Source: an uncultured Robinsoniella sp. (GTDB taxonomy: Bacteria; Bacillota; Clostridia; Lachnospirales; Lachnospiraceae). From it: 64,000 nt of DNA. Made by a program: the position numbers and the translations under genes. The notes below the pieces were generated by a model, which did no database searches, was not told the origin of the DNA, and worked only from the letters and a program-made list of their open reading frames with translations. Shown piece after piece: positions 18,689 to 26,645 of this stretch; the first letter of the stretch is position 1, and every line of letters starts with the position of its first letter. The DNA lies in contig UQGG01000014.1 of NCBI GenBank assembly GCA_900540475.1, positions 1-64,000 on the forward strand, given 5' to 3'.

Positions 18689-19966
18689 TTATTTAATAAC
18701 ACTCATACCACCCATATATGGACGTAATGCTTCCGGTATACGGATACTTCCATCTTCATTTAAATTGTTCTCAAGGAATGCAATCAACATTCTCGGCGGT
18801 GCAACTACTGTATTATTCAGTGTATGCGCCAAGTACTTGCCACTTTCCCCATTTACACGTATTTTTAATCTTCTTGCCTGTGCATCCCCTAAATTGGAGC
18901 AGCTTCCTACTTCAAAATATTTTTTCTGCCTTGGTGACCAAGCTTCTACGTCAATAGATTTCACTTTCAGGTCTGCCAGGTCTCCGGAACAACATTCCAG
19001 AGTACGAACAGGAATGTCCATAGATCGGAACAGGTCAACTGTATTCTGCCATAATTTTTCGAACCATACTACGCTGTCTTCTGGTTTACAAACAACGATC
19101 ATTTCCTGTTTTTCAAACTGATGAATTCGATATACACCTCTTTCTTCAATACCATGTGCTCCTTTTTCTTTACGGAAACAAGGTGAATAGCTTGTCATAG
19201 TTTTTGGAAGCTGTTCTTCCGGAATAATTGTATCAATGAACTTACCAATCATAGAATGCTCACTTGTACCAATTAAATAAAGGTCTTCACCCTCTATTTT
19301 ATACATCATAGCTTCCATTTCTGCAAAACTCATAACTCCTGTTACTACATCACTACGGATCATAAATGGAGGAATGCAGTAAGTAAACCCACGGTTAATC
19401 ATAAAATCACGTGCGTAAGAAATAACAGCTGAATGAAGTCTTGCGATATCACCCATCAGATAATAAAATCCATTACCTGCTACTTTTCTTGCACTGTCTA
19501 AGTCAATACCGTCAAATTTTTCCATAATTTCTGTATGGTAAGGAATTTCAAATTCTGGTACAAAAGGATCTCCATACTTTTGAATTTCCACATTCTCACT
19601 GTCATCTTTTCCGATGGGTACAGAAGGATCAATGATATTCGGTATAACCATCATTATTTTTTTAAGATCTTCTTCTACATTTCTTTCTTTTTCGGATAAT
19701 TCATTTAATCTTTCAGCTTGAGAAGCAACCTGTTTTTTGATCTCTTCTGCTTCTTCTTTCTTTCCCTGTGCCATTAATCCGCCAATTTGTTTGGAAAGTT
19801 TGTTACGTTCAGCTCTTAGAGATTCTACTTCTTTTTTAATATCTCTGTTTTCCTGATCTAATCTTAAAACTTCGTCTACCTTTTCAAGTTTATAATCCTG
19901 GAATTTATTGCGAATATTTTGTTTTACAACTTCCGGATTTTCTCTTAAAAATTTTATATCTAACAT
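18689..19966 (-). CDS. serS: seryl-tRNA synthetase
   Basis: This is a 425-residue class II synthetase of normal length. The N-terminal long antiparallel coiled coil (~27-110, EVESLRAERNKLSKQIGGLM) binds the tRNA-Ser variable arm. Motif 2 reads CFRKEKGAHGIEERGVYRIH (near 265-290) and motif 3 is in the C-terminal segment LAHTLNNTVVAPPRMLIAFL. It charges serine onto tRNA-Ser, and onto tRNA-Sec where present. The 150 bases upstream hold only the terminator of the preceding gene and AT-rich DNA. I see no T-box leader. Confidence 0.97.
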   Translation of the reverse strand: MLDIKFLRENPEVVKQNIRNKFQDYKLEKVDEVLRLDQENRDIKKEVESLRAERNKLSKQIGGLMAQGKKEEAEEIKKQVASQAERLNELSEKERNVEEDLKKIMMVIPNIIDPSVPIGKDDSENVEIQKYGDPFVPEFEIPYHTEIMEKFDGIDLDSARKVAGNGFYYLMGDIARLHSAVISYARDFMINRGFTYCIPPFMIRSDVVTGVMSFAEMEAMMYKIEGEDLYLIGTSEHSMIGKFIDTIIPEEQLPKTMTSYSPCFRKEKGAHGIEERGVYRIHQFEKQEMIVVCKPEDSVVWFEKLWQNTVDLFRSMDIPVRTLECCSGDLADLKVKSIDVEAWSPRQKKYFEVGSCSNLGDAQARRLKIRVNGESGKYLAHTLNNTVVAPPRMLIAFLENNLNEDGSIRIPEALRPYMGGMSVIK

Positions 19967-20069
19967 GTTTGAATGTCCTCTCTTCTATCTTAATTTTACT
20001 ATAAAATCCCTGTTATATTAAATTTCTACCTTATATAATAACCTATTTTTCATCATTCGTAAAGGGTCA

Positions 20070-20106
20070 AAAAAAAGCAGATTATTTACATAATAACTGC
20101 TTTTTC
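20070..20106 (-). terminator. terminator after the parAB-DUF4446 operon
   Basis: Minus-strand AAAAAGCAG and CTGCTTTTTTTT flank a 16-base AT loop, 10 bases after the DUF4446 stop codon. It separates that operon from serS. Confidence 0.75.
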
Positions 20107-20115
20107 GATGACACT

Positions 20116-20628
20116 TTATATTTCTGTATGGGCATTTACTGCTTGTCTAAGTGCTTCTTTTTCTTCTTCACCAAGTACAATATAGGATTCACCCTTTACA
20201 ATTTCTTTGATATAAGTGTAACATCCTTCTCTGCTGTGAATTGCATTAATTACAAGTCCATTATTGTCCTTATCTAACATCGCCAGGGCAAAACTTAATT
20301 TACCTCCAACTTCCTTAAATGCATCGTATTTTACAATTGCGGTCTTATTCAAAGTCTTATTTTGTATTTCTTTTATTTGCCTGATTTCCTCCATGTGATT
20401 TTTACTGGACTCCATCAGCATATCAATATCATTTATATTGTGAAGGATGGTTTTTTCTAATGATATTCCATCTTTCCCCTTCATGAAAGTCTTATACTTT
20501 TTCATAAAACGATCCATTTTAAATGAATTTTTTATCTGGAATACAAACAGGATGATTATCATGATCATCATAAGAATTAAAATAATCCCCGGATCGATTC
20601 CTAAAGCATTGATGATTTTACTTTCCAT
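20116..20628 (-). CDS. DUF4446 family membrane-anchored protein
   Basis: This 170-residue protein has one N-terminal transmembrane helix (~14-32, IILILMMIMIIILFVF). A coiled-coil-prone stretch (~55-95) and a small C-terminal domain (KYDAFKEVGGKLSFALAMLD ... TYIKEIVKGES) follow. This matches the DUF4446 family, which typically follows parB in Clostridia. It starts 12 bases after the parB stop codon, so the three genes form one operon. The function is unknown. Its membrane anchor and position suggest a link to chromosome segregation, which is an inference. Confidence 0.8.
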   Translation of the reverse strand: MESKIINALGIDPGIILILMMIMIIILFVFQIKNSFKMDRFMKKYKTFMKGKDGISLEKTILHNINDIDMLMESSKNHMEEIRQIKEIQNKTLNKTAIVKYDAFKEVGGKLSFALAMLDKDNNGLVINAIHSREGCYTYIKEIVKGESYIVLGEEEKEALRQAVNAHTEI

Positions 20629-20640
20629 TTAATAGCTCCC

Positions 20641-21558
20641 CTATCTGATTGATTCTAACATTTCTACGATACGTTCAAGTTCTTCATTGGAGTAGTATTC
20701 TATCTGTATCTTACCTTTATTATTTGCTTTATGATCAACAATGACTTTTGTACCCAGGATTGCTTTGATCTTCTCTTCTATATCTTTATAGATTAGACTA
20801 TTAACAGTATTCTTATCTTCTTTTTTCTTATCTGTTTTCTCTAGCTGAATGGATTTCATAAGCTTTTCTGTCTCACGAACACTTAACTTTTCATCAAATA
20901 TCCTATTTGCAACGGTATACTGTAATTCCTTATCTTCGATTGATAACAAGGCCCTTGCATGACCAGTTGATATCATATCATCAATCACCATCTGTTGAAC
21001 CCGGTCATCCAGTTTAAGTAAACGCATAGAGTTTGTTACAGCTGTACGGCTTTTTGATACTCTTTCCGCAACTTCATCCTGTTTTAGACTAAATTCGTTT
21101 AATAAACGTTTGTATGCATGCGCCTCTTCAATTGGGTTTAAATCTTCTCTTTGAATATTTTCGATTAATGAAATTTCAACTCGTTCCTGATTTGTATAGT
21201 CCTTAATGATTACCGGAATTTCTTTAAGTCCTGCCATTTTAGCAGCTCTCCAACGGCGCTCTCCTGCTATAATTTCATAATAATCTCCCTTCTTTTGCAC
21301 AATCAAGGGCTGTATTACTCCAAACTGCTTAATGGACTCTGCAAGTTCTAAAAGTGCATCTTCGTCAAACTTTTTACGGGGCTGTTCTCTATTCGGTTCT
21401 ATTTCTGTAATTTTAATTTTAAACTCTTCCTGTTTAACTACTGTCTTGACCTGCTGCTTTTCTTCTTTTACTTCTTTGACTGTAGTTTTTTGGGAGGAAC
21501 TATGTGTCGGTATTAATGAATCCAGTCCTTTTCCCAAACCAGTTTTTTTTGCTACCAT
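20641..21558 (-). CDS. parB: chromosome-partitioning protein ParB (Spo0J)
   Basis: This is a 305-residue ParB. The CTP-binding N-terminal domain has GERRWRAAK (near 110) and ENIQREDLNPIEEAHAY. The helix-turn-helix includes KQDEVAERVSKSRTAVTNSM, and a C-terminal dimerisation domain ends the protein. It binds the parS sites 22393-22408 and 22436-22451 just upstream of parA, slides as a CTP clamp and loads condensin at the origin. The start overlaps the parA stop by 7 bases, so the two are translationally coupled. Confidence 0.97.
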   Translation of the reverse strand: MVAKKTGLGKGLDSLIPTHSSSQKTTVKEVKEEKQQVKTVVKQEEFKIKITEIEPNREQPRKKFDEDALLELAESIKQFGVIQPLIVQKKGDYYEIIAGERRWRAAKMAGLKEIPVIIKDYTNQERVEISLIENIQREDLNPIEEAHAYKRLLNEFSLKQDEVAERVSKSRTAVTNSMRLLKLDDRVQQMVIDDMISTGHARALLSIEDKELQYTVANRIFDEKLSVRETEKLMKSIQLEKTDKKKEDKNTVNSLIYKDIEEKIKAILGTKVIVDHKANNKGKIQIEYYSNEELERIVEMLESIR

Positions 21559-22325
21559 TCTTCTTCTCCTCTATGTATCACTTCTTCCGCCAATAATTTA
21601 TAGCTTTCCGCTCCAGTTGATTTAGAATCATAAATATTAATTGGCATTCCGTGACTTGGTGCTTCTGCAAGACGTATGTTACGTGGAATAATTGTTTTAT
21701 AAATAGTTTGATTTAGATTATTCTTAACATTTTCCACTACCTGTAACGAAAGATTTGTACGAGCATCATACATGGTGAATACTACACCTTCTATTTCCAG
21801 ATCAGGATTTAATCTTTCTCTAACTAAATTTATGGTATGCATTAATTGTGTCAATCCTTCCAATGCATAGTACTCACATTGAATCGGTACTAAAACTGTA
21901 TCTGATGCACACATAGAATTTACTGTAAGCATACTAAGAGAAGGGGGGCAGTCAATGATAATAAAATCAAAATTATCCTTTACTTTAGCGACTTCTTTTT
22001 TTAATATATATTCTTTTTCTTCAATATCAATAAGCTCGATCTCCGCAGCAGCCAAATTTATATTAGAAGGCAATAAACAAAGATTTTCATATACATCCTT
22101 TATCATACAATCTTCTATTGTACATTGTCCTAATAATAATTCATATACTGTATTTTCCGTATCCTCTTTTTCAACGCCAACACCACTGGTAGCATTACCC
22201 TGAGGATCCATATCTATGATTAAAACTTTTTGACCTAATTCTGCCAGGGAAGCAGATAAATTAATGGCCGTAGTAGTTTTTCCTACGCCGCCCTTTTGAT
22301 TAGCAACTACGATCGTTCTTCCCAT
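21552..22325 (-). CDS. parA: chromosome-partitioning ATPase ParA (Soj)
   Basis: This is a 257-residue Walker-type ParA/Soj with the deviant Walker A KGGVGKTTTA (residues ~11-20), Walker A' DMDPQGN and Walker B IIIDCPPSL. There is no N-terminal DNA-binding extension, as for chromosomal Soj. Bound to ATP it dimerises on DNA, and it works with ParB in origin segregation and initiation control. Two parS sites lie within 130 bases upstream of its start. Confidence 0.97.
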   Translation of the reverse strand: MGRTIVVANQKGGVGKTTTAINLSASLAELGQKVLIIDMDPQGNATSGVGVEKEDTENTVYELLLGQCTIEDCMIKDVYENLCLLPSNINLAAAEIELIDIEEKEYILKKEVAKVKDNFDFIIIDCPPSLSMLTVNSMCASDTVLVPIQCEYYALEGLTQLMHTINLVRERLNPDLEIEGVVFTMYDARTNLSLQVVENVKNNLNQTIYKTIIPRNIRLAEAPSHGMPINIYDSKSTGAESYKLLAEEVIHRGEEEW

Positions 22326-22392
22326 AATTTAATCCCTTTCTTAATTTATACTTTTACATTATAGCACTTATCGAAATGATAATCTATAAAAA

Positions 22393-22408
22393 TGTTTCAC
22401 GTGAAACA
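22393..22408. promoter_or_regulatory. parS site 1
   Basis: TGTTTCACGTGAAACA is a perfect match to the 16-bp Firmicute parS palindrome, 68 bases upstream of parA and about 11 kb from oriC. Confidence 0.95.
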
Positions 22409-22427
22409 TCATTTATGTAAAATTTAA

Positions 22428-22459
22428 GATTTCAATGTTTCACGTGAAACATTGAAATC
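22428..22459. promoter_or_regulatory. parS site 2 inside a perfect 32-bp palindrome
   Basis: The core TGTTTCACGTGAAACA (22436-22451) is a perfect parS. The symmetry continues eight bases on each side (GATTTCAA and its complement), so the whole 32 bases are self-complementary. It begins four bases after the stop of the upstream coiled-coil gene and could also form a hairpin in that transcript. Confidence 0.9.
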
Positions 22460-22462
22460 ATA

Positions 22463-23629
22463 TTAAACGAGGTTTTCCAACACATATTTTAGATTTTTTA
22501 ACTCTAGATTACATTCTTCTTTGTTTATAAGTAACAACTTTTGGCATAATTCTATCTTTGATAATAATTTTTGCATATCATCGCTTCGAATTACCTTATC
22601 ACCTGTCTTACGCCCCTTAGATCTGCTGCTTAAAAACTTATTTTCCAAAGAACTATCCGTAGCATTACCAAAGTTTACTATATCATGCTCCTCTTTATCC
22701 AAGACAGTGTTTCTTCTATCCGAACCTTCTATAATGTTTATAAAATGATTACTGCCAGCATCGACTTTGCTTACACTATCTTCTTTTTCAATGCTGTCGT
22801 ATATATTTTCCTCATTATTATCTATATTTATATTATTAGCAGGTTCTTCTACATCTATACTTTTACCTTCTACTATATTTATAAAAGAATTAACAGGGGT
22901 TTCCACCAGACTTTTTTTCTCTAATACGTTTTTTATCTCTCTTCTATCCCTGGAGTTTTCCGAGTTATAATCTAATTTTAAATTAGGATTAAGCCCAGTC
23001 CTTACTACTCTTGCACTGGTATTTCCTTTTTTATGTGCCAGAGCATCAAAGAATTTTCCAGTGTTTCCATTTGTTTTTATTTTAATAGTTCCCTTTTCAT
23101 TCCAATTTTTAATTTTTTGTTCTTCCATATCCTGCTCTGACTTAGCAGACATTATTCCATCCCTACTATTAGCAATTAAACTATCCTTATTTTCACTACC
23201 ATTACCAGATTTATTTTCTTCATTTTCTTTACTGTTTTCATTATTTACAGCTTCACTTATTTCTATCGTTTCATCTACAGTTGTCATACCAATATGACTA
23301 CTTTCTAACTGCTTTTCTTCTGCCTCCTGAAACATTTTGTCCAACTCCAGTTTTTGCTCCAACAGACGGTTCATTTTTCCTTTCACAGTTTCACGTTCCT
23401 GAACGAGGTCCTGCAACTTTCGGTCATATTCTACTATACTGTTTTTTGTTGAATATTTTAAACTTCGTGGTGAAAAAATAACAAAATCAATATCATCATC
23501 TTCCTGTAATCTTCTTATGTGCTCATTAATTTCACCTTCACTTTTGCGAATGGTTTGATACTCTCTATCTAATATTTCAAATTGTAGTCTGTTCGTTCTC
23601 AGCTTATCTTCTATGTATTCCTTTATCAT
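22463..23629 (-). CDS. unrecognised coiled-coil protein upstream of parA
   Basis: I do not recognise this 388-residue protein. Residues 1-110 are rich in Glu, Lys and Arg and predict a helical coiled coil (RLQEDDDIDFVIFSPRSLKY, LQDLVQERETVKGKM). Residues ~115-330 are low-complexity, Asn/Ser/Glu-rich and probably disordered. The last ~45 residues (KLLSKIELCQKLLLINKEEC) form another helical segment. There is no signal peptide or membrane helix. It lies upstream of parA on the same strand, separated by the two parS sites, roughly where many Bacillota carry noc, but it has no ParB/Noc helix-turn-helix or CTPase motif. A structural or adaptor role near the origin is possible but unsupported. Confidence 0.65.
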   Translation of the reverse strand: MIKEYIEDKLRTNRLQFEILDREYQTIRKSEGEINEHIRRLQEDDDIDFVIFSPRSLKYSTKNSIVEYDRKLQDLVQERETVKGKMNRLLEQKLELDKMFQEAEEKQLESSHIGMTTVDETIEISEAVNNENSKENEENKSGNGSENKDSLIANSRDGIMSAKSEQDMEEQKIKNWNEKGTIKIKTNGNTGKFFDALAHKKGNTSARVVRTGLNPNLKLDYNSENSRDRREIKNVLEKKSLVETPVNSFINIVEGKSIDVEEPANNINIDNNEENIYDSIEKEDSVSKVDAGSNHFINIIEGSDRRNTVLDKEEHDIVNFGNATDSSLENKFLSSRSKGRKTGDKVIRSDDMQKLLSKIELCQKLLLINKEECNLELKNLKYVLENLV

Positions 23630-23803
23630 TATTTTTCCTTCTTACAACATCATCTATTTTTAATAAATCTTATTATTCTTTTCTTCCTATATACTATCAT
23701 ATACTAAATTCCGACATTAGGAAAGCAGTTTTTCATATTCCCTTAAATTGCTTTATTTTTAAATTTGTATTACTTTTAAAAAGGTATTACCAGAAAAAAA
23801 GAA

Positions 23804-23832
23804 TTGTAAGTCTATGCAATATAGATTATAAT
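23804..23832 (+). promoter_or_regulatory. promoter of the alpha/beta-hydrolase-like gene
   Basis: TTGTAA and TATAAT are separated by 17 bases. A perfect 18-base palindrome CGTGATTAGATAATCACG (23847-23864) begins 14 bases after the -10 box, just past the expected transcription start, and could be an operator or a 5' hairpin. The ribosome site AGAAAGGGG follows. Confidence 0.6.
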
Positions 23833-23892
23833 ATAGATAAGGTTTGCGTGATTAGATAATCACGATTTTGTTTAGAAAGGGGTTACAGCATT

Positions 23893-24837
23893 ATGAAACA
23901 CAAAATAAAAACTACGATTTTACTTACCACTTTTGCAATTGCTGTGATGCACATTATTAATAAATGTATAGCCTCAGCCGCTGTAATAAAAAATATGTTA
24001 AATGCAAATACAGGAAACTTTTTTGAGTGGAGATTTGGTAATATATTTTATACCAAAACCGGTCATGGAAACCCTTTGCTTTTAATTCATGATCTTACTC
24101 CTTATTCATCCACTTATGAATGGAACGAAGTAGTTCGTAAATTATCAAAGAATCATACCGTTTATGCTATTGACTTATTAGGATGCGGACGATCCGATAA
24201 GCCTAATTTAACATACACAAACTTTTTATATGTTCAATTAGTTACAGATTTTATAAAAAAAGTAATTGGACAAAAAACAGATGTTGCTGCAACCGGCATT
24301 TCATCTTCTTTTGTTATAATGGCGTGCCATAATGATTCGGAATTATTTAATAAAATATTTATGATAAACCCGGAAAAACTCTCTAAATTAAACAGCATAC
24401 CTGGAAAACGTTCTAAAGTAACAAAAGTATTAATGGATCTTCCAATTATAGGTACATCCGTTTATAATATGATCATTAACAGATCCAATTTGGAATATCG
24501 CTTTACAGAAGAATATATATATAATCCATTCCGTTTGAAAGGAAAATATATCGACGTATATTATGAAGCAGCTCATTTAAAAGATAGTGGCGGAAAATAT
24601 CTGCTTTCCAGTCTGAATGGTCTTTATTTGAATGTAAATATTGCTCATGCCCTTAAGGAAATTAACAATAGCATTTTTATCATTGCCGGAAACAAATGCC
24701 AGGATATGGGTAGCATTATTGATGATTATATGGAAATCAATCCTGCTATCGAAACAGCTTATGTCAATGATACAAAGTCACTTCCACAAGTGGAATCTGC
24801 TGATACTTTCCTGGAACAATTAAATATATTTCTTTAA
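23893..24837 (+). CDS. alpha/beta-hydrolase-fold protein with degenerate catalytic residues
   Basis: The 314-residue product has an N-terminal hydrophobic segment (~8-32), likely a membrane anchor, and an alpha/beta-hydrolase core. The order of segments fits the fold: LLLIHDLTPYSSTYEW (strand and oxyanion loop), VYAIDLLGCGRSDKP and the elbow ATGISSSF around Ser137. Two things are odd. The elbow is GxSxS instead of GxSxG, and the usual C-terminal GHxPQxE reads KSLPQVE, with Ser296 where the catalytic His belongs. It may be inactive or have a non-hydrolytic role. It runs against the surrounding genes, with its own promoter and terminator, between the par locus and rsmG. Confidence 0.75.
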   Translation: MKHKIKTTILLTTFAIAVMHIINKCIASAAVIKNMLNANTGNFFEWRFGNIFYTKTGHGNPLLLIHDLTPYSSTYEWNEVVRKLSKNHTVYAIDLLGCGRSDKPNLTYTNFLYVQLVTDFIKKVIGQKTDVAATGISSSFVIMACHNDSELFNKIFMINPEKLSKLNSIPGKRSKVTKVLMDLPIIGTSVYNMIINRSNLEYRFTEEYIYNPFRLKGKYIDVYYEAAHLKDSGGKYLLSSLNGLYLNVNIAHALKEINNSIFIIAGNKCQDMGSIIDDYMEINPAIETAYVNDTKSLPQVESADTFLEQLNIFL

Positions 24838-24840
24838 AAT

Positions 24841-24890
24841 AAAAAGACAAACAATCAACATTATGTATGATTGCTTGTCTTTTTATTTTA
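24841..24890 (+). terminator. terminator of the alpha/beta-hydrolase-like gene
   Basis: AAAAAGACAA-a-CAATCA and TGATTG-c-TTGTCTTTTT form a 16-bp stem with one mismatch, followed by T-rich DNA (TTTTATTTTA). Confidence 0.8.
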
Positions 24891-25922
24891 GATCATTTTC
24901 TTATTTTTTAACTTTTACACTTACTACTATAAACTTACTTTTTTTCACGTGAAACCTGGGAGCTTAGAAAAACTTTTAGCTTCTATTAAACTTAGTAGTC
25001 TAATGATTAATGGATTTCGTTTTTTTACACTACTACTAAATCTAATAATCTAATAATTTACGCACTTTAATGGTTTACGTTTTTAATTGTGTTACACAAC
25101 CATTATATACAATGGGTTTTTCTCAGCTCAATCTAAATATAATATTTTATAACCGGATGAACTTATCACGAACTCGAACTTGCTAATCAAAGACTTGTAT
25201 TGTTAATAGTATATTTGTAAATAATTGAGCCTTGTATTTCTAGTTCATTTAACTTATATTTTTTTACTCGTTTATATTTTTTCTTTTTTTCATTTATACT
25301 TTTACTTTTTTTCATTTATACTTTTACTTTTTTTCATTTATGCTTTTACTTTTTTCATTTATACTTTTTTTAGTTTATCCTTTTAGTCTGTATTCTTTTA
25401 TTTTTTAATCGTTTACGTTTTTGTTCATTTATTTATTCAAATAAATAAAATATCGCTAATAAACATAATTTTCATTGATTATAATTTAAACTTTATACTA
25501 CCTAAAAATTAATTATACAAATTCAAATTCAATTATATCTGCAGATAAAACTAATATTAAAAAACAATTTTATGTTTATTAGTCCAATATCAATTAAACA
25601 TTTTCTAAACCGCTTAAAAAACAGAATATTATAAACATAAAGCTAAATTCTTATGCAATTAATCAAAATAAACAGCTAAGCATTTGTCAGATCAAACAAA
25701 TACACCCGGTATATTGTCAGAATATTAAGAAGTATCAGTTTCAATCACTAAAATACCCCCAGTACTGCTATAGCAATTTAACCTGCCACCCATATAATCA
25801 AGATTTATTAAACAGCAGCATTAACCGCCTATATCATTCCCATAATGTATGACTTTCTTTCACAAGTGACAGACCTGTCTGCTACATTACTACATTAACT
25901 ACAGGACTTTTTATTCCCCTGC
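24891..25922. other. 1-kb AT-rich gap with a degenerate parS and tandem repeats
   Basis: No gene is credible here. A parS-like site with two mismatches lies at 24941-24956 (TTTTTCACGTGAAACC). A T-rich plus strand dominates 25240-25440. Two similar sentences (TTAATGGATTTCGTTTTT near 25007 and TTTAATGGTTTACGTTTTT near 25067) show divergent repetition. The remainder (25440-25922) is AT-rich with no recognisable signals. Confidence 0.5.
25284..25377. repeat. tandem repeat, four copies of a 22-bp unit
   Basis: The unit CATTTATACTTTTACTTTTT recurs at 25291, 25313, 25335 and 25356 (period 22, 22, 21) with one or two changes per copy. The strand is almost pure T and C with a few A, two helical turns per repeat. 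It is not a CRISPR array because there are no unique spacers. Confidence 0.8.
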
Positions 25923-26645
25923 TCAGGCGATTGGCTCCTTTGCCGGCAGCCCTGCCTTTCTGGGGTATTTTCCGGGAGTCTTCTTTACTTTCTCAATAAC
26001 GATAAGAGAACGTTCAATATCACTTCCCGGAAGAGTAAACTTATCTGTATTTTGCATTTTACCGCCCAACAGAAAAACTGCATTTTTTGCATTTTCTAAT
26101 TCTTCTTCTATATTGCCGGACTTATACGAAATAAACTTTCCATGTAACATTGTATATGGTATACAATATTCACACAAAGAAGACAGATTTGCAACTGCCC
26201 TGGAAACACAAAGATCAAACATTTCCCGGTATTCTTTCTGTTTTGCATAATCTTCTGCCCTGCCGTGAATGGCAGTTATATCGGATAAACCCAACTTTTC
26301 GATTACTTCGTTTAAAAATTTAATTCTCTTATTTAGTGAATCCAGAAGCACAACTTCTAAATGAGGAAACACAATCTTAATTGGGATGCCCGGGAAGCCC
26401 GCTCCTGTGCCCATATCCAGGACTTTTTTGCATTGCCCCATATCCACAGCCCTAACGATAGATAAGCTGTCTACGAAGTGTTTCTGCATAACCTCGTCGT
26501 ACTCTGTGATCCCGGTAAGGTTCATTACCTTATTCCACTCTACTAATAACTCATAATATGTCTCAAACTGATTAATCTGATTATCTGTCAGCTGAATCCC
26601 CAGCTCCAGACATCCACTGACCAGCACTTTATTCTTATCCGCCAT
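25923..26645 (-). CDS. rsmG: 16S rRNA (guanine527-N7)-methyltransferase RsmG
   Basis: This 240-residue enzyme (GidB) has the SAM-binding loop VLDMGTGAGFPGIPIKI (near 70-85) and the CVSRAVANL motif. It methylates N7 of G527 in 16S rRNA, the position linked to streptomycin sensitivity. Its ATG overlaps the mnmG stop by one base (TAATG) behind AGGAGG, so the two are co-translated. The last ~15 residues (KAGLPAKEPIA) are the usual variable tail. Confidence 0.96.
   Translation of the reverse strand: MADKNKVLVSGCLELGIQLTDNQINQFETYYELLVEWNKVMNLTGITEYDEVMQKHFVDSLSIVRAVDMGQCKKVLDMGTGAGFPGIPIKIVFPHLEVVLLDSLNKRIKFLNEVIEKLGLSDITAIHGRAEDYAKQKEYREMFDLCVSRAVANLSSLCEYCIPYTMLHGKFISYKSGNIEEELENAKNAVFLLGGKMQNTDKFTLPGSDIERSLIVIEKVKKTPGKYPRKAGLPAKEPIA

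Noticed and set aside
19967..20115. Expected T-box leader upstream of serS
   Set aside because: The 150 bases hold only the terminator of the previous operon and AT-rich DNA, with no specifier or T-box motif.
24941..24956. Third parS site
   Set aside because: It has two mismatches to the 16-bp consensus, so it is described only as a degenerate match within the AT-rich gap.
25284..25377. Tandem repeats as a CRISPR array
   Set aside because: The 22-bp units are contiguous, T-rich and have no unique spacers or cas genes nearby.
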